This document shows positions 48,013-60,077 of a DNA stretch of 64,000 nucleotides, piece by piece. Every line of letters starts with the position of its first letter. Position 1 is the first letter of the stretch. A model generated the notes under the pieces. The model saw nothing but the letters and a program-made list of their open reading frames with translations, was not told the DNA's origin and searched no databases. The position numbers were made by a program, and so were the translations under genes. Source of the stretch: Toxorhynchites rutilus septentrionalis (Eukaryota > Arthropoda > Insecta > Diptera > Culicidae); the NCBI RefSeq assembly GCF_029784135.1, contig NC_073746.1, positions 8,076,380 to 8,140,379 of the forward strand, read 5' to 3'.

Positions 48013-50699
48013 AAATTAAGCAACGTCAACACTACTCAAAGATGAGCATTATAACCACAAGCATCCGATAAAACGTACAACATAACACAAACATTGTCCA
48101 TCACACATCGAGTGTTCTTTTTTTCATTCTTCTTCGATAGCTCGGTTTCATGTTTCATTATCGCTTCCCCCAAAAAACACCGTCCAACAGAACAACAACA
48201 AGCCTCCCCCCAGTCCCAACCGGATCTCATTAATTGGTCAAAATATGCTGTGTCTCCACCGATGCCGTGCCACATGCGGTTATCATCATTTCGAGCGAAT
48301 TGCAGGGGGGTGGAGAGGACAGATCCTGCCCCGTCTGGTCAAGTTGTGTCGAATTTAATGACAGTCTTCGGCAGCGCAAAACAGAAGCGCAATGCGAACG
48401 CCAATGGTCGGACGCCGGGTGTGTGTATACATTTCGCTCAAATAACACTTCTCCAATTTGGCCCGTTCGGAAATATGATCCCCCATGGCTTGTGTGGGAA
48501 GTGGACACGAGTGAGAACGAAACTCTGCAGTCCCAATATAATCGGCCACATTTTACCGTGTACAAAACGTCTGTTCGCGACCGTTCGTCTGCCGTAGGCA
48601 ACCGAAGCATGCATTTAATTATAGCTCTTATTATTTATAACACTCTTCCTTTTAATCTCTCAACCTGCCCTCGCGCCTTTCCCTATGCGTTTGAGTTGTG
48701 GGTTCCAAGCCGTGTTGTTTTGCCTAACCCCTCGCTACCTCGAAACCATTCATTATCACCATTATCCCATGCAAAGCTTAAAGTTGCGGGTATACACCTT
48801 TTCTGCTACTGGTTTTCGAAGAGTTAAATGCTATTCAAGTAGTTATTATGTGTCCGAATCGTGTTTTTTTTGCGAATTAGCTGGTGTGCATTTAAATGGT
48901 TCGGACCGCGCGAATGATCAAATAAAGCTGAAGAAGGGGTTTATCGCGATGCTGCACATGTGTTTCGCCTAATTGGCCTTTTTTTGCACCAAATCATTTT
49001 TTTCGTTTGATAGTTTGATGGTCTATGCTGCCAATTACCGAAACGGCCGCAAAACCACGACTACCAATGGGAAAAGCTAGGCTCAGTTTGCATGGCGAAA
49101 ATCCAGTTGAGCGCACAAATGACACCAGCGCGATTTGAACCGTTTGCAAAGATAAACATCCCTTCGCCTCGTTGGCATTCCAATGCCCCACCGAAAATGG
49201 GAGGCACATATTTGTGAACAACTAGCAGTTTTTTTCTCCAGCTCCTGTCGACTGATGATGATGATGATTGCAGCAAGTTTCGGTCCGCTGCAGTTCCGCA
49301 GCAGCTGAAATTGCAGCGCAGTTGGGATAACATTTGGACACACCATACGCGAAGGTACACCATTAACTACCACTGGTAATGAACAAATATTTGACAAACG
49401 TGTGGTTTCGGCTCTGATTGTTGTGTCCTATTGTGTGACTGCGCGAATGCGGATCGTAACGGTTTCGGTTTTGATTTCACGCACACGGGAAAGGATGCGG
49501 TGGGCGCATTGATGAGAGCTGGTTTGTGGTTGGAAGCATCACTTATTTAATTCGAGCAGCCAAACGTATGGATGTCAGGGCATCAAATTTTAGATAGCTT
49601 TAGGAAGACCCAAGCCGGCCAATTAAGCAATTACAGCAGAATTTAATCAATTCACCCAATCACTTTCTATATTTAGCAGAATTATAAGCGTAAATAATCA
49701 TTAGATGTGAAAGATCTCTATATTAACTTTAATTTTTTGGTATGGTAGGGCATTTAATATGTTATAGAAAATTCAATGACTTCCTATCAACTTTATTGAA
49801 CATTATATTTTATTCAGACGACTGGATTTCGAGTTTTGATTTTTTTTACAAAAAATCACGATTTTTTATTCGAATTCATAAAAAAAATAATCCATTTCAA
49901 GTGGGTTTAGCGCTATTTCCAATGGTTCAAATTGAATTTTAAATTTTATTCGGCACATCAAATTTATTTCGGCAAATTCAGCAATTTCTTGTAGATATTA
50001 CAGAAGGTTCACGGTGGATAGACATCATCATAAACATGTGTATATGAGTAGCATTCAAAATCAATCAAGATGTGGTAGAAGGTTTGTTCACTTCGGCCGA
50101 AGAACGGCAATTGAGAATTCGATCCGAATCGGTGGTGTAGTGATTTCGACGACGCCAGTTACCGAAACAAAATAAAAATTTTAACCTTCAGTTTTTCACT
50201 GATGAGCACAGCTCTCACTTTGACGCCAAACTTTCAACCTGGAAACAATGCTCGAATTAACGGAAATTGAAAGTAAAATTGAAAATAAAACACCAATGTA
50301 TAACTCACACGATTCATTGAATTAGCGTCCAGACGGCAGCGGTAACGAGGCCTTGCAAGTGGCCTTTGTCACGGCCGAGAGTTTAGTTTAGTTTTTCAAA
50401 AGGCTAGAGAACCGTGAAGTTAAAAGCCTTCATAATTCAAAACATAATCATCATCAGCAAAACCAATGTGAACATCAATTCGTTTCTTATTGCTTACATT
50501 ACGGTTATTAGATTATTTTATATTTATTACGGTTTTATTTCACTAGAATACAACCAAATTTTTAAAAAAAACTTTTTAGCAGAATGTATAGTGGCCCTGA
50601 AAAGAGCCGATAAGTGTGCGCGGTTTTGAAGAAGCTGCTGTTGATTCATGATTACTTCTCCTTCTCGTGAGAATAATACACGAGAGTGTCCTTATTGCC
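48013..50699. other. Unique-looking sequence, GC-richer at 48100-49650
   Basis: No exon with convincing family similarity or splice signals on either strand, although several open frames of 60-200 codons overlap in different frames. A GATGAT run lies near 49253-49267. Possible regulatory or intronic DNA; 49650-50699 is AT-rich and unassigned. Confidence 0.35.
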
Positions 50700-51430
50700 A
50701 CTATGCAAATTAGGGTGGCAGCGAAAATGGTCATGTCAAATTTCAAAAACCGACCATGTACATTTTGTTTATTGGCCCCAAAAAAATTACCTGTGCAAAG
50801 TTTCAACTCGATCGGATATGATTTAGGGGTGCCTCAAAGCGCTCAAAGTTTTGATTTTCTGATCCTCGAAAATCTTCCAAGGGGATAGTAAAGGAAATTT
50901 GGAAAATGGAAAAAAATTTTTCGATGCCAAATGACTTAAAAAGATCTGGTGTTATCTCGAAAAAAAAATTTGGCCGAAAATCGACTTTTTGGGACTGAGT
51001 GGCCAAGAAAATAAAAACTTTGAGTGCTTTGAGGCACCCCTAAATCATGTCCGGTTGAGCTGAAATTTTGTACAGGTCATTTTTTTGGGCCAATAAACAA
51101 AATGTACATGGTCGGTTCTTTAAATTCGATAATTTTTTCCCAAAAAAAAAGTCCCAAAAGGTCGATTTTCGGCAAATTATTTTTTTCGAGATGACACCAG
51201 ATCTTGACGTTTCATGCATTTTTAAGTCATTTGGCATCGAAAAAAAGTTCGATTTTCCAAATTTTCTTTACTCCCCCCTTGGAAGATTTTCGAGGATCAA
51301 AAAATGAAAACTTTGAGCGCTTAAGGTACCCCTAAATCATGTCCGATCGAGCTGAATCTTCACACAGATCATTTTTTTTAAACAAAATGTACATGGTTGG
51401 TTTTTGAAATTCGATGATGAAATTTTTCCC
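50700..51430. mobile_element. Foldback element related to the 8.1-8.8-kb element
   Basis: Phrases ctaaatcatgtccg, tttgaggcacccc, tcctcgaaaatcttccaagg and aaaatgtacatggtcggttt occur in direct and inverted copies on either side of centres near 50960 and 51130. The interior tttcatgcatttttaagtca, then tttggcatcgaaaa, matches the 8.6-kb tttcatgcaattttaagata phrase. No coding content. Confidence 0.8.
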
Positions 51431-51929
51431 ATACATCCATTGCCATTCTAATGCATATTTTCTTCTAGGCATCCACTGCAGCTGCAGGTGGTTTTATATT
51501 TATTCCATCATTACCATTATCTACCTTTCATAACGCATAATATTAACAATGCTTAGGTCCCATCCAATCGTTGCTGTTTTGCTCGTCAGTGCTAGCTCTG
51601 CACTATGCTTGCCTCGTGCATATTCTGAGGATGGTCATTGCGATCACACTATTTAAAGTACTAAATTCTAAACTACTACTAAAAAAGCTGATCGATAAAT
51701 CAAATTAAAGACAATGAGTTATTCTTGGTTAGAAAAATATATTACACTTGTGACAAAATAGAATTTTGTTTTCGTAATTATTGGTTGTAATTGTTTTTCA
51801 TACACACAAACTAGCGTTGACAGAAAACAATTCATCTTTGGCAGAAATGATGCCATTTAGTGTGCTGGAGAATCAAATGCGCAAATAATGAGCTGTTTTA
51901 AAAGCTTAAAAATGGTTTGTATGTATGCG
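51431..51929. other. Unassigned sequence
   Basis: Nothing recognised. Confidence 0.3.
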
Positions 51930-52258
51930 TACAGACATCTCTTTCTGTTCTCTTTTCTCATTTCATTTGGGATTGTGCCAAAAAAAAAGTCCATACGACG
52001 TCAATGGGGATCGCACCAAGGCCGGTTGAAATGCAAAGCTATTTTACACGACCAAGCTATCCACATGGCTAATGATTATTTAGCAGTTATTCAGCAAATA
52101 CGTGATAATATTGCACCTGATTATGAAGTGAAGTTGGAATGTGTTTTCTAAGAGTAAAAAAGGAGCGCATGAAGGAGAACAATATCTATCTCGGTCTGGG
52201 CCGTGTATGTGACAAAGTATGCGGAAAGCTTATTTGTCTTTTGTTTCGCTCGCTGTAG
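51930..52258 (-). mobile_element. tRNA-derived SINE-like repeat (family T), copy 2
   Basis: It matches 28556-28865 in order and orientation. Minus-strand box B GGTGCGATCCCC (about 52005-52016) is closer to consensus than in copy 1, and the box A region TAGCTTGGTCGTG lies near 52045-52058. Confidence 0.75.
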
Positions 52259-52274
52259 TTGTAGGGTGTAGTTT

Positions 52275-53030
52275 ACATGGTTTCGGAACCAAGGGCACCA
52301 TATTTTTTATACTTTTTCTTGAAAACTGAGGTTTTTCACACAACAGTTTAAACAATTCAAAAGAACACACAATTTTTTTATTTCGATTTTTTTTAATTTG
52401 AATTCTCGAAAACGTTTTTTTTAAATTCTCAAAAAAAAATTACATGAATAACCCTTACATTTCTCAAAAAGTCGGAAGAGGGCACTTTTACCAGGAAAAA
52501 GTTTTTCTAACAACTTTTTCTTTGAAAAAATTACAACCAATCCTAATTTTGTTTAAATTCAAGATAGCAATATAGTGTATTCGACAAAATTTTAGATCTC
52601 ATTGAAATATGGGCTTCCGTCCAAGATGTCAAATTGCTATCTTTTTTAATTTCTGGAATATAAGGCATTTTGTATAAAGACTCCTGAAAATTAAATATTT
52701 TACTCGTAACATGCTCGCGTTTGACATGTTCTCGACAAGTTTATAAATAGAAAACAGGTTGCAGAGCATGTAAAGTGCGTAAAGTGCGATAAATTCTGAA
52801 AAAAATAGATATAAATAGTCTTTCAATTTCCAACAAGTCACTCATACATCGGAAGATGGGCACCTTTACAGGGAAAACGTTATTCTGACAACAGCTTTTT
52901 TATGTTTCCTTTGAAGAATTACTATTAATGTTTAATTCGTAACATTTTTATGTACAAATTATAGCGATTTACATGTTCTGCAATTTTTTCTCTATTTAGA
53001 AACATGTCAAGAACGAAACATTGCATCGCA
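52275..53030 (+). repeat. Dispersed repeat (family Z), copy 1
   Basis: agtttttctaacaactttttc, ccaatcctaattttgtttaa and gatatagtgtattcgacaaa-type phrases (ataatagtg variants near 52571) match 58846-58990 and the inverted arm at 59465-59615. The start shares the ggtttcggaaccaagggcac phrase with family X. Confidence 0.65.
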
Positions 53031-53465
53031 AGCCCTACCTCTGAGTGATTCTTCAGCCAGCTAGCTTTGATTTGGCTGCCGAGCCGTGAACAGCTATATT
53101 CTAACCAGGAAGTAGTCCAACATGGTTTGACGGAGTACGAAGGTGCATGCCGATGGATGACTAAACGTACGAGAAAATGGATTTTGGGTAGCTCCCAGAC
53201 CTGAAATTCTATAAGGCCGCTGCCAGAGGAAATGGCCCAGCAAATCTTTCATCTTTTCTCATCATCTTTTAGGGTTGGCTCTTACCCTTGAGGAAGGCTA
53301 TTCTCTGCTCGCTGGTTGGAACTAGATTGAACTGGAAATGTTCGCTTCTGGCCTTGACAGGGGGGAAGCATTTTTAGAAAATGTTTAAGGTAGGGTCGTG
53401 GGATTGAACCCACGATCCTTCGCTTAGTAAGAGGAACACATTCCATTACGGCGATTCTTTAGAAT
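53031..53465 (-). mobile_element. tRNA-derived SINE, minus strand
   Basis: The minus strand reads ...tcttactaagcgaaggatcg then tgggttcaatcccacgaccc: a tRNA-like anticodon region and a strong box B (53400-53411). The T-loop is one base short, so it is not a functional tRNA. The body extends to the phrase gaagaatcactcagaggtag, then ggcttgcgatgcaatg, at 53022-53055, which is repeated at 60030-60067. Confidence 0.7.
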
Positions 53466-53634
53466 GAAAATCGAAAATGACATCTCTTTTATTTTTTCGT
53501 CCACAAGAGCAACAACAAAAGCAGAGCATAATATGCAAATTTTCTCTTCTGCTTTGCTTTACTTCTGTGCGTCTATGGAAGCTCTGTTTTGAACATATTC
53601 TTCGTTTTCCGAAAATTCATCAAGTACAAACGAC
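53466..53634. other. Unassigned sequence
   Basis: Short spacer between the SINE and the TTAA-flanked element. Confidence 0.3.
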
Positions 53635-53638
53635 TTAA

Positions 53639-54678
53639 GGGGGGACCCCTGTCTGGAAGGTCGGAATTTTCGTGACTTTTTTTCGGATGTTACGAATAAA
53701 GCGAAGTGTTCGTGTATTTTGGTTATTGTTTAAGGTCTATTTGAAGATGTATTTTCAGTTTTTTTTGAGCGCACGAATAATTATTATGACACTGTTGACA
53801 GCTGGATGGGTAAATGCTGTCTGAAAATTGGTACCTTGGTCCCGAGGCAATGGGGTGTTGTAGAACAAATTCCAATGAATATTTTGAAACTTTAGGACAA
53901 TACCAAAAGGGTTTCGGAAAATTCAAAAAATAGGAAAAAAAGAAAAAAAGAGATATCAAAAAATGGCTATATAACGCCTTAGATGATTCATTTTTACATG
54001 CTGATAAAAAAAATCAGCCAAATCGGTCGAGTAGATCCTGAGATATCGATACGACCTGTTGAAATAACATGGTTTAGAAGAAAACGCGTTTAAAATGCGT
54101 ACAGCAATACAGGTAAACTTCGATATAACGTACATTTCACTTTCAAAATTGTACGTTGTATCGAATTGTACGTTATATCGAAGCATAATAAAGTACTCAC
54201 AAACGTAGTCTATAATACATTATTGTGTTACTGTTTTAGTAAAGTTAATGAATAACTTCAATCAGAAGACGAAGCCAGTCTTTCTCATGATGCTTCCCTT
54301 CGTACTGTTGATTAAAGCTCGATTCATTTAGAATCCGGAATTACAAAACCAGCTGTATTTCGGGATTTATTGAAATTACAAAACTTGTTTTAGCATCACA
54401 ATACAGGTGATTCATTGTTCTATCAGAAAAAAAAATATTGAACAAAATTTTCCTTTACACTTTGGGAATGTGTACGTTATATCGAGGTAAAATGTACGTT
54501 ATATCGAAGTTTCCTTGTACTATATCCCTTGAGGTGACTTCATACTTTTGGCTGTAACTTCCAACGGAATCAAATATCGAAAAATCCTTTTAAGACAACA
54601 TTTCTGAGGGCATAAGCTTCCCAAAAATGCAAAAAACAGAAATTCATTTTTTTCGATTTTCCTGACCGGGGTCCCTCA
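53639..54678. mobile_element. TTAA-flanked non-autonomous DNA element, interrupted by a MITE
   Basis: TTAA lies at 53635-53638 and 54679-54682. The ends are inverted relatives: left ggggggacccctgtctggaa, right (reverse complement) gagggaccccggtcaggaaa. A TTAA target fits piggyBac-like elements, although the ends are imperfect, so the class is tentative. Excluding the nested MITE the element is about 630 bp with no transposase. Confidence 0.68.
54110..54517. mobile_element. Nested 408-bp MITE, TA-flanked
   Basis: The left end caggtaaacttcgatataac, then gtacattt, and the reverse-complemented right end caaggaaacttcgatataac, then gtacattt, agree at 26 of 28 bases. TA flanks lie at 54108-54109 and 54518-54519. 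Extra acgttatatcga motifs sit just inside both ends as subterminal repeats, a usual layout of transposase-binding sites. Probably Tc1/mariner-pogo type. Confidence 0.93.
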
Positions 54679-54682
54679 TTAA

Positions 54683-55070
54683 CGTGACCGATCCACCGTA
54701 GTAGTAGAGCGGTTTTCCGCAGCGAAGGCATAACGTATAGCTTCTTGTTCCTTTTTTGATTGGCTATAGTGATGCACGGTTCCAAAAAAAATGTGTCTCG
54801 CTGCTACGTTAAGTGCTCATTATGCTTCCTCTGTTCACCAGTTGAACACATTCAAGAACCAAGAGATTGTAATGTATTACATAGCAAATGAATCTTAACC
54901 GTTTGATTGCGAAGCAAATTTTGTGAACATATGCCAAAAATGCGGATGAGTTTGGGTATATTAAACTTATTGGGTATAAAAAACATTGCGGATAACTGAT
55001 TAGGTCACAAAAGTTGTATTAATGAGAAAAGACGCATAAAAAGTGAGGTTTATAGAATTTATTAACATTA
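54683..55070. repeat. Weak copy of the 10.8-kb repeat plus unassigned sequence
   Basis: gagattgtaatgtattacat, then agcaaatgaatctta, resembles 10790-10830 in the same order. Similarity fades after 55060. Confidence 0.45.
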
Positions 55071-58000
55071 ACTTCCTTATTTGTTTATATATTATCTTTT
55101 TTAAATAATGGGAATATTATATTTACACAATTTCATTCAGAATTATCGATTGCTGCACAAAGTGCGTGAAGTCCTCTTTGCAAATGTCTCCGAATAACGA
55201 AATCCTACGTTAAGAAGTACCAAGTCAAAAATATTAACATAAAATAAGAAGAGCGCCTCAGCTAAGCCATAAAAAGTACGCTAACTGTTGCCCCAAATCT
55301 GGCAGCGTAACCCACATCTCCATTAACGGGCAGCAGCTACAACAAGCTACCGGAATGCAAATATTGTCCACATCAACAAGTCATACCAGTCAAATTTCCG
55401 AGGAAAAAACAAAACAGAAACAAAAATGCAAATTAAAACGTAATAAAAATAATCAGATTAAAGTCTGCAACCGGTTCTCTTGCGTGGCGCTTTTGGGTTA
55501 ACTGTTTTGGCTGGTTTTGGCTTTACAACAGCTCACTTCCCCAACTGTCGTCTGTCAGCGACATGACATAAATCATTTTGCAAAAAAAAAAAAAAAAACA
55601 GAGAGAGTGAGAGCGGTTCGTGATTGGCTGATTCCGGAACAATAATCTGTGTGTGTGTGTTTGTTTAAAAAATCCGCAACCGCACAGCATTCGGAAAAAC
55701 AAATCGGCCGGAGGTGGGATGAATATGCGCTACCAACGAAACCGCAGACGATTTTAATTGAATTAAATGGCACGAGAGTAATATAATAATTGGAAAGGGT
55801 TTCATTTTCCCGATGCAATCGGATGCCAGGCTCTGATGTCGATGTTCATTATGGGTCGCTTCGGAAGTTGAAGCCAATGGCTTCAATATCCTGTCCGGAT
55901 GTTTGATTTGAATAATTCGAATAACTCGATTAAGCGGAATCTCCACTTAAATCGGCAGAGGTTCGAAAGAGTCATCGACATAAATATCCAAGTGACTTTT
56001 CCCAACCACCGCGAACAAAGCTAATCAGTAGAAGAAAAATTTATTATCAAACATTTATGACAACGCGCCGCCATTCGCTTTGACACGCGTGACACCGAAA
56101 GTGTCAGCCGCATGTTTTTACGACCTTCCGAGTCGAGCACAGCTCTCAAAATTTACGAGGTCGAGGTAGAGGTTATTGTGTTACAACGACTTATTCGATC
56201 GAACCGCGGTCGGCGGAATGAAGGTCATTATCCGGGCCCTTGCGCCGGGAATCGTGAATCCGATCCAAATGCATCGGAGATTGTGGGAGGGGGGAGGACA
56301 TAACCGAAGCCGAACACCGCGTAGAAATGCCGCCAAAAGTCGCCCATTCGAATAAGTAACGAGCGACGGCCGGAGTACCATTTACATATCAAATTGGCCA
56401 TTTACCGAACATCCGAGAGAGTCGCCCGGTGTGGTTAATTTCTTTTAAATTTTATTGTTATTTTTATCGCCTCGCTGTGTTCGGCGGTCAAATCACGCGC
56501 GAAAGAGCGCCTCCTCCCTTTGGATTTGGTGATTTAGATTCTGCTTTCGTGTTGAGAATCGGTTTCCGCGCGCTGATTGAAGTGCCTCCGACGAATTGGT
56601 GGGAAAACGGGGGTTCCGAGAGGCCCCCTTTGGTCGAGTTTCTGGGTGCGCGTGGAGTGATTTATTGGATCGAGAGATGTCTTGCTTGGTGTTAGGTGTA
56701 CACCACGGAACGATAATGGGAAATAAATAGAATCTGACAGTGAATGACTTCGGGAGAATGTCAGGCACTTCTGCGTCGGTCTCTGTTGGGTTGAAAACCG
56801 TTTGGAAAAAAAAATGTCAACCATCCAGGAACCTCTTTTCAATCAATCTCTCGAATTGTTTATGAGCAATTCGCGTTTGTATGCTTCAACTGATGTGAAG
56901 CAACCGGCCCATGACCCATAACAGAGGCTCAATCAGTCATTGGTCATTTTACCGAATAAATATTTCAAATGAGAAGAGAAACCCAACAAACGTTAGATCT
57001 CTTCAACTGGACGCGTCTCGAGTCCAAAAGACCTTCCAAAAAGCACGAAAGCTACCGGAAAGCGTAAACACCGGTAAGCCCGGAGCAACATCCAAAATCG
57101 CAACAAAAAAACAGCGATGGTAGGTTTGAGATTTCTTATACGGCGATCGAAATGAGCCCCAGTTTCAGCGCAGATTACCCACCTTGTTAGCATGCATGAT
57201 TTGTGTAACGATCGAGCGAAGCGGTTTTCGGCGGAAAGAGGAATTCATTTTGTGTGTTCGTAGTGTTTGTTCGCGAACCACCTTGACTCTTTTTACGACA
57301 TGGGATAATGACTGTTTGGACGTTGATTGGGGAGATTATGACCGGTTTTGTCAGGCAAATCTGTGTCGTGTTACAATTCTCAGCGGGCAACGGCTGGAAC
57401 GACATTTCCTCGATCCATTGCCTTTATGAACACATATATTATAGTTCCGTACGCAGGAATTACCATCGGAATTGCACAGCCCCCCTCCCCGTACACATAC
57501 ACCAAATTGGAACGGATAATACGTTCCTCGTTCCTCTAAACACAGATGCAGTTACATAGGCAGCTATCAATTGCGCGATCCGAACGACCGGGAGTCGGGT
57601 ATTTTGGTATAATTTCGCAGCGAATCAAAATCAACCCAAAACACAAGCCAGCTGGTCGTCCCGGCCAGCTCTGTTTCTTCGAGGGCTATACTTTCTCATA
57701 GCTCCGTTTGTCTGTCTGGCTGTCTGTCCGGTCTGATTAGTGGAGACTGGCTGCGTTCTTGATCATTATCGCGGGTGATTACTATCATTTGTGAATTAAG
57801 GCCAACTTTTGTGTCGGATTACGGTGGCTCTCTCCGGGGGAAGCAAGAGAAAGAGAAGCTAGCTGCTGGCTGTGGATTCCAGAAAAGTTTGAGCAAATTA
57901 TGGCTAATGATATTATTACGGCCAGACAAACAAGCTCGGTATCTGTGTTTTTTTCTTCTTTCCTATCTTTGTGCAGCATCATGCTGATTTTCCGGAATTA

Positions 58001-58220
58001 CCACGTTATGTTGAAGATGCATGCCTGTGTCCGGAAAGCAAAGGGCGTTTGCCCCATACACGCGCCGATGTAAAATCGGGGAAGGTCGTTGACATGCGTG
58101 TCTTCTTCTTTGTTTTTTTCAAATTTCAAAATATAAACAATAGATTTTTTTCACTACAGAGAGGTATCATGTCTAATGTAATAAAATGTTACTCATCCTC
58201 GGTGAGAACATCCTTTGATT
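55071..58220. other. Unique-looking sequence, GC-richer at 55250-58080
   Basis: Largest non-repetitive island in the window. Many overlapping open frames of 60-90 codons lie on both strands without family features or consistent splice sites, so no gene is called. It contains an A15 run and a (GT)6 near 55580-55662. It could hold promoter or enhancer DNA, or an unrecognised non-coding exon. Confidence 0.35.
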
Positions 58221-58844
58221 CCTATTTCCTAATTCCTATTTCCTATTTCCTATTTCCTATTTCCTATTTCCTATTTCCTATTTCCTATATCCTATATCCT
58301 ATTTCCTATTTCCTATTTCCTATTTTCTATTTCCTATTTCCTATTTCCTATTTCCTATTTCCTATTTCCTATTTCCTATTTCCTATTTCCTATTTCCTAT
58401 TTCCTATTTCCTATTTCCTATTTCCTATTTCCTATTTCCTATTTCCTATTTCCTATTTCCTATTTCCTATTTCCTATTTCCTATTTCCTATTTCCTATTT
58501 CCTATTTCCTATTTCCTATTTCCTATTTCCTATTTCCTATTTCCTATTTCCTATTTCCTATTTCCTATTTCCTATTTCCTATTTCCTATTTCCTATTTCC
58601 TATTTCCTATTTCCTATTTCCTATTTCCTATTTCCTATTTCCTATTTCCTATTTCCTATTTCCTATTTCCTATTTCCTATTTCCTATTTCCTATTTCCTA
58701 TTTCCTATTTCCTATTTCCTATTTCCTATTTCCTATTTCCTATTTCCTATTTCCTATTTCCTATTTCCTATTTCCTATTTCCTATTTCCTATTTCCTATT
58801 TCCTATTTCCTATTTCCTATTTCCTATTTCCTATTTCCTATTTC
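58221..58844. repeat. Homogeneous heptamer satellite (TTTCCTA)n
   Basis: About 624 bp, roughly 89 units of cctattt with very few variants (early tatatcc and attttct units). A 321-codon open frame reading YFLFPIS repeats is an artefact of a 7-bp stop-free unit. The unit is not the insect TTAGG telomere repeat. Confidence 0.98.
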
Positions 58845-59650
58845 AAAAAAGTTTTTCTAACAATAATTTTTTCATATTTTCTTTGAAAAAAATACAACTA
58901 ATCCTAATTTTGTTTAAAGTCAAGATAGCGATATAGTGTATTCGACAAAGTTTTAGATCTTGTTAAAATATAAACTTTTATCAAAGACATCAACTTTCCA
59001 AAGTTGTTGTTCGAAAAACTTTTTCCATGTAAATGTGCCCATCGTCCGAATTATGGAAAACTTGTTGAAAATTTTAAGTGCTATTTATATATATTTCTTT
59101 CAGAATTTTTAAAGCATATGTTTTCGAGAAAAATAATTTTTTCTCAAAATATTTCTTTTCAATGATTTTTTATCCAAAAAATTCTTTGATCATTTTTAAT
59201 GAAAAACCCAAGTAATTTCCCACATTTCATTCAACAACAACTTTTTCATGTTTTTCGTTGAAAAAATGCTATTAATGTTCAATTCGTAACATTTAATAAT
59301 AAATAATCGCATTTTAAATGCTCTACTAACTCTTCTCTGTTAAGAACCATGTCAAAAACGTGTCAAACGTGAGAATTTACACACAAAAATGTTACGAGCA
59401 AAACATTATTTTTTTCAGGGGTCTTCATACAAAAATTACATATTCCAAAGACTATAAAAGATAGTAAGTTGATGTCTTCGACAAAAGTTTATATTTTAAC
59501 AAGATCTTAAACTTTGTCGAATACACTATATCGCTATCTTGACTTTTAAACTAAATTAGGATTAGTTGTATTTTTTTCAAGGAAAACATGAAAAAGTTGT
59601 TGTTTGAAAAACTTTTTCCTTGTAAAAATGCCCATCTTCCGATGTATGGA
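58845..59650. mobile_element. Family Z foldback
   Basis: The left arm 58846-58995 (ctaatcctaattttgttta, caagatagcgatatagtgta, ttcgacaaagttttagatct) is mirrored by 59465-59620 in reverse complement. The inner part carries a second, weaker inverted layer (cccatcgtccgaattatgga / cccatcttccgatgtatgga). It begins directly where the heptamer array stops. Confidence 0.85.
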
Positions 59651-60077
59651 CGACTTGTTGGAAATTGTAAGGGTTATTTTTGGTTTGGAAAGAAACGTTG
59701 CATATGTATTGGTGGGCGGGTATTTTCCAAGGGTGCAAACATTTATTTTGAAAAGGGAGTATGTATTTATTTTTTTCTCGATCTTTAGATATTGAATTTT
59801 ATTTCGGAAATCATTGGTTGCATAGAAAAACTGCCTAGGAATCAGATGGAGGCAAGTAATAAAACTTCGTGAACCAAGTAAAACATTATTTGACGTAGGA
59901 CTACGTGTTTCTGTTGATGTTGTTGCTTTTACAACCGCTCCCGTTGCTTCGTCCATGATATAAACTACTTCCCGGATAGAAAATGATTGATTGCTTCACG
60001 CCGGGGCAGCCAAATTAGGGCTGACTGGCTGAAGAATCACTCAGGGGTGGGGCTTGCGATGCAATGTTTCGCCTCGA
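59651..60077. repeat. Repeat fragments including a SINE end and a GACGTAGGACTACG motif
   Basis: tgacgtaggactacgt lies near 59890. The phrase ggctgaagaatcactcaggg, then gcttgcgatgcaatg, at 60027-60067 matches, in reverse complement, 53022-53055 at the far end of the minus-strand SINE. Confidence 0.6.

Noticed and set aside
47343..48071. Open frames on both strands rich in Lys/Arg/Glu or Ser/Leu/Phe
   Set aside because: Artefacts of the polypurine satellite.
48094..48827. Several 95-197-codon frames on both strands
   Set aside because: They overlap in conflicting frames, with no recognised motifs or splice structure; kept only as a unique-sequence island.
53395..53465. Possible tRNA gene on the minus strand
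   Set aside because: The T-loop is a base short, no matching acceptor stem is visible, and the sequence continues into a SINE body.
58221..58844. CRISPR-like or telomere-like array
   Set aside because: There are no spacers, the unit is 7 bp, the organism is an insect, and the unit is not TTAGG.
57971..58936. 321-codon open frame with YFLFPIS repeats
   Set aside because: Produced by (TTTCCTA)n; no start context or family similarity.
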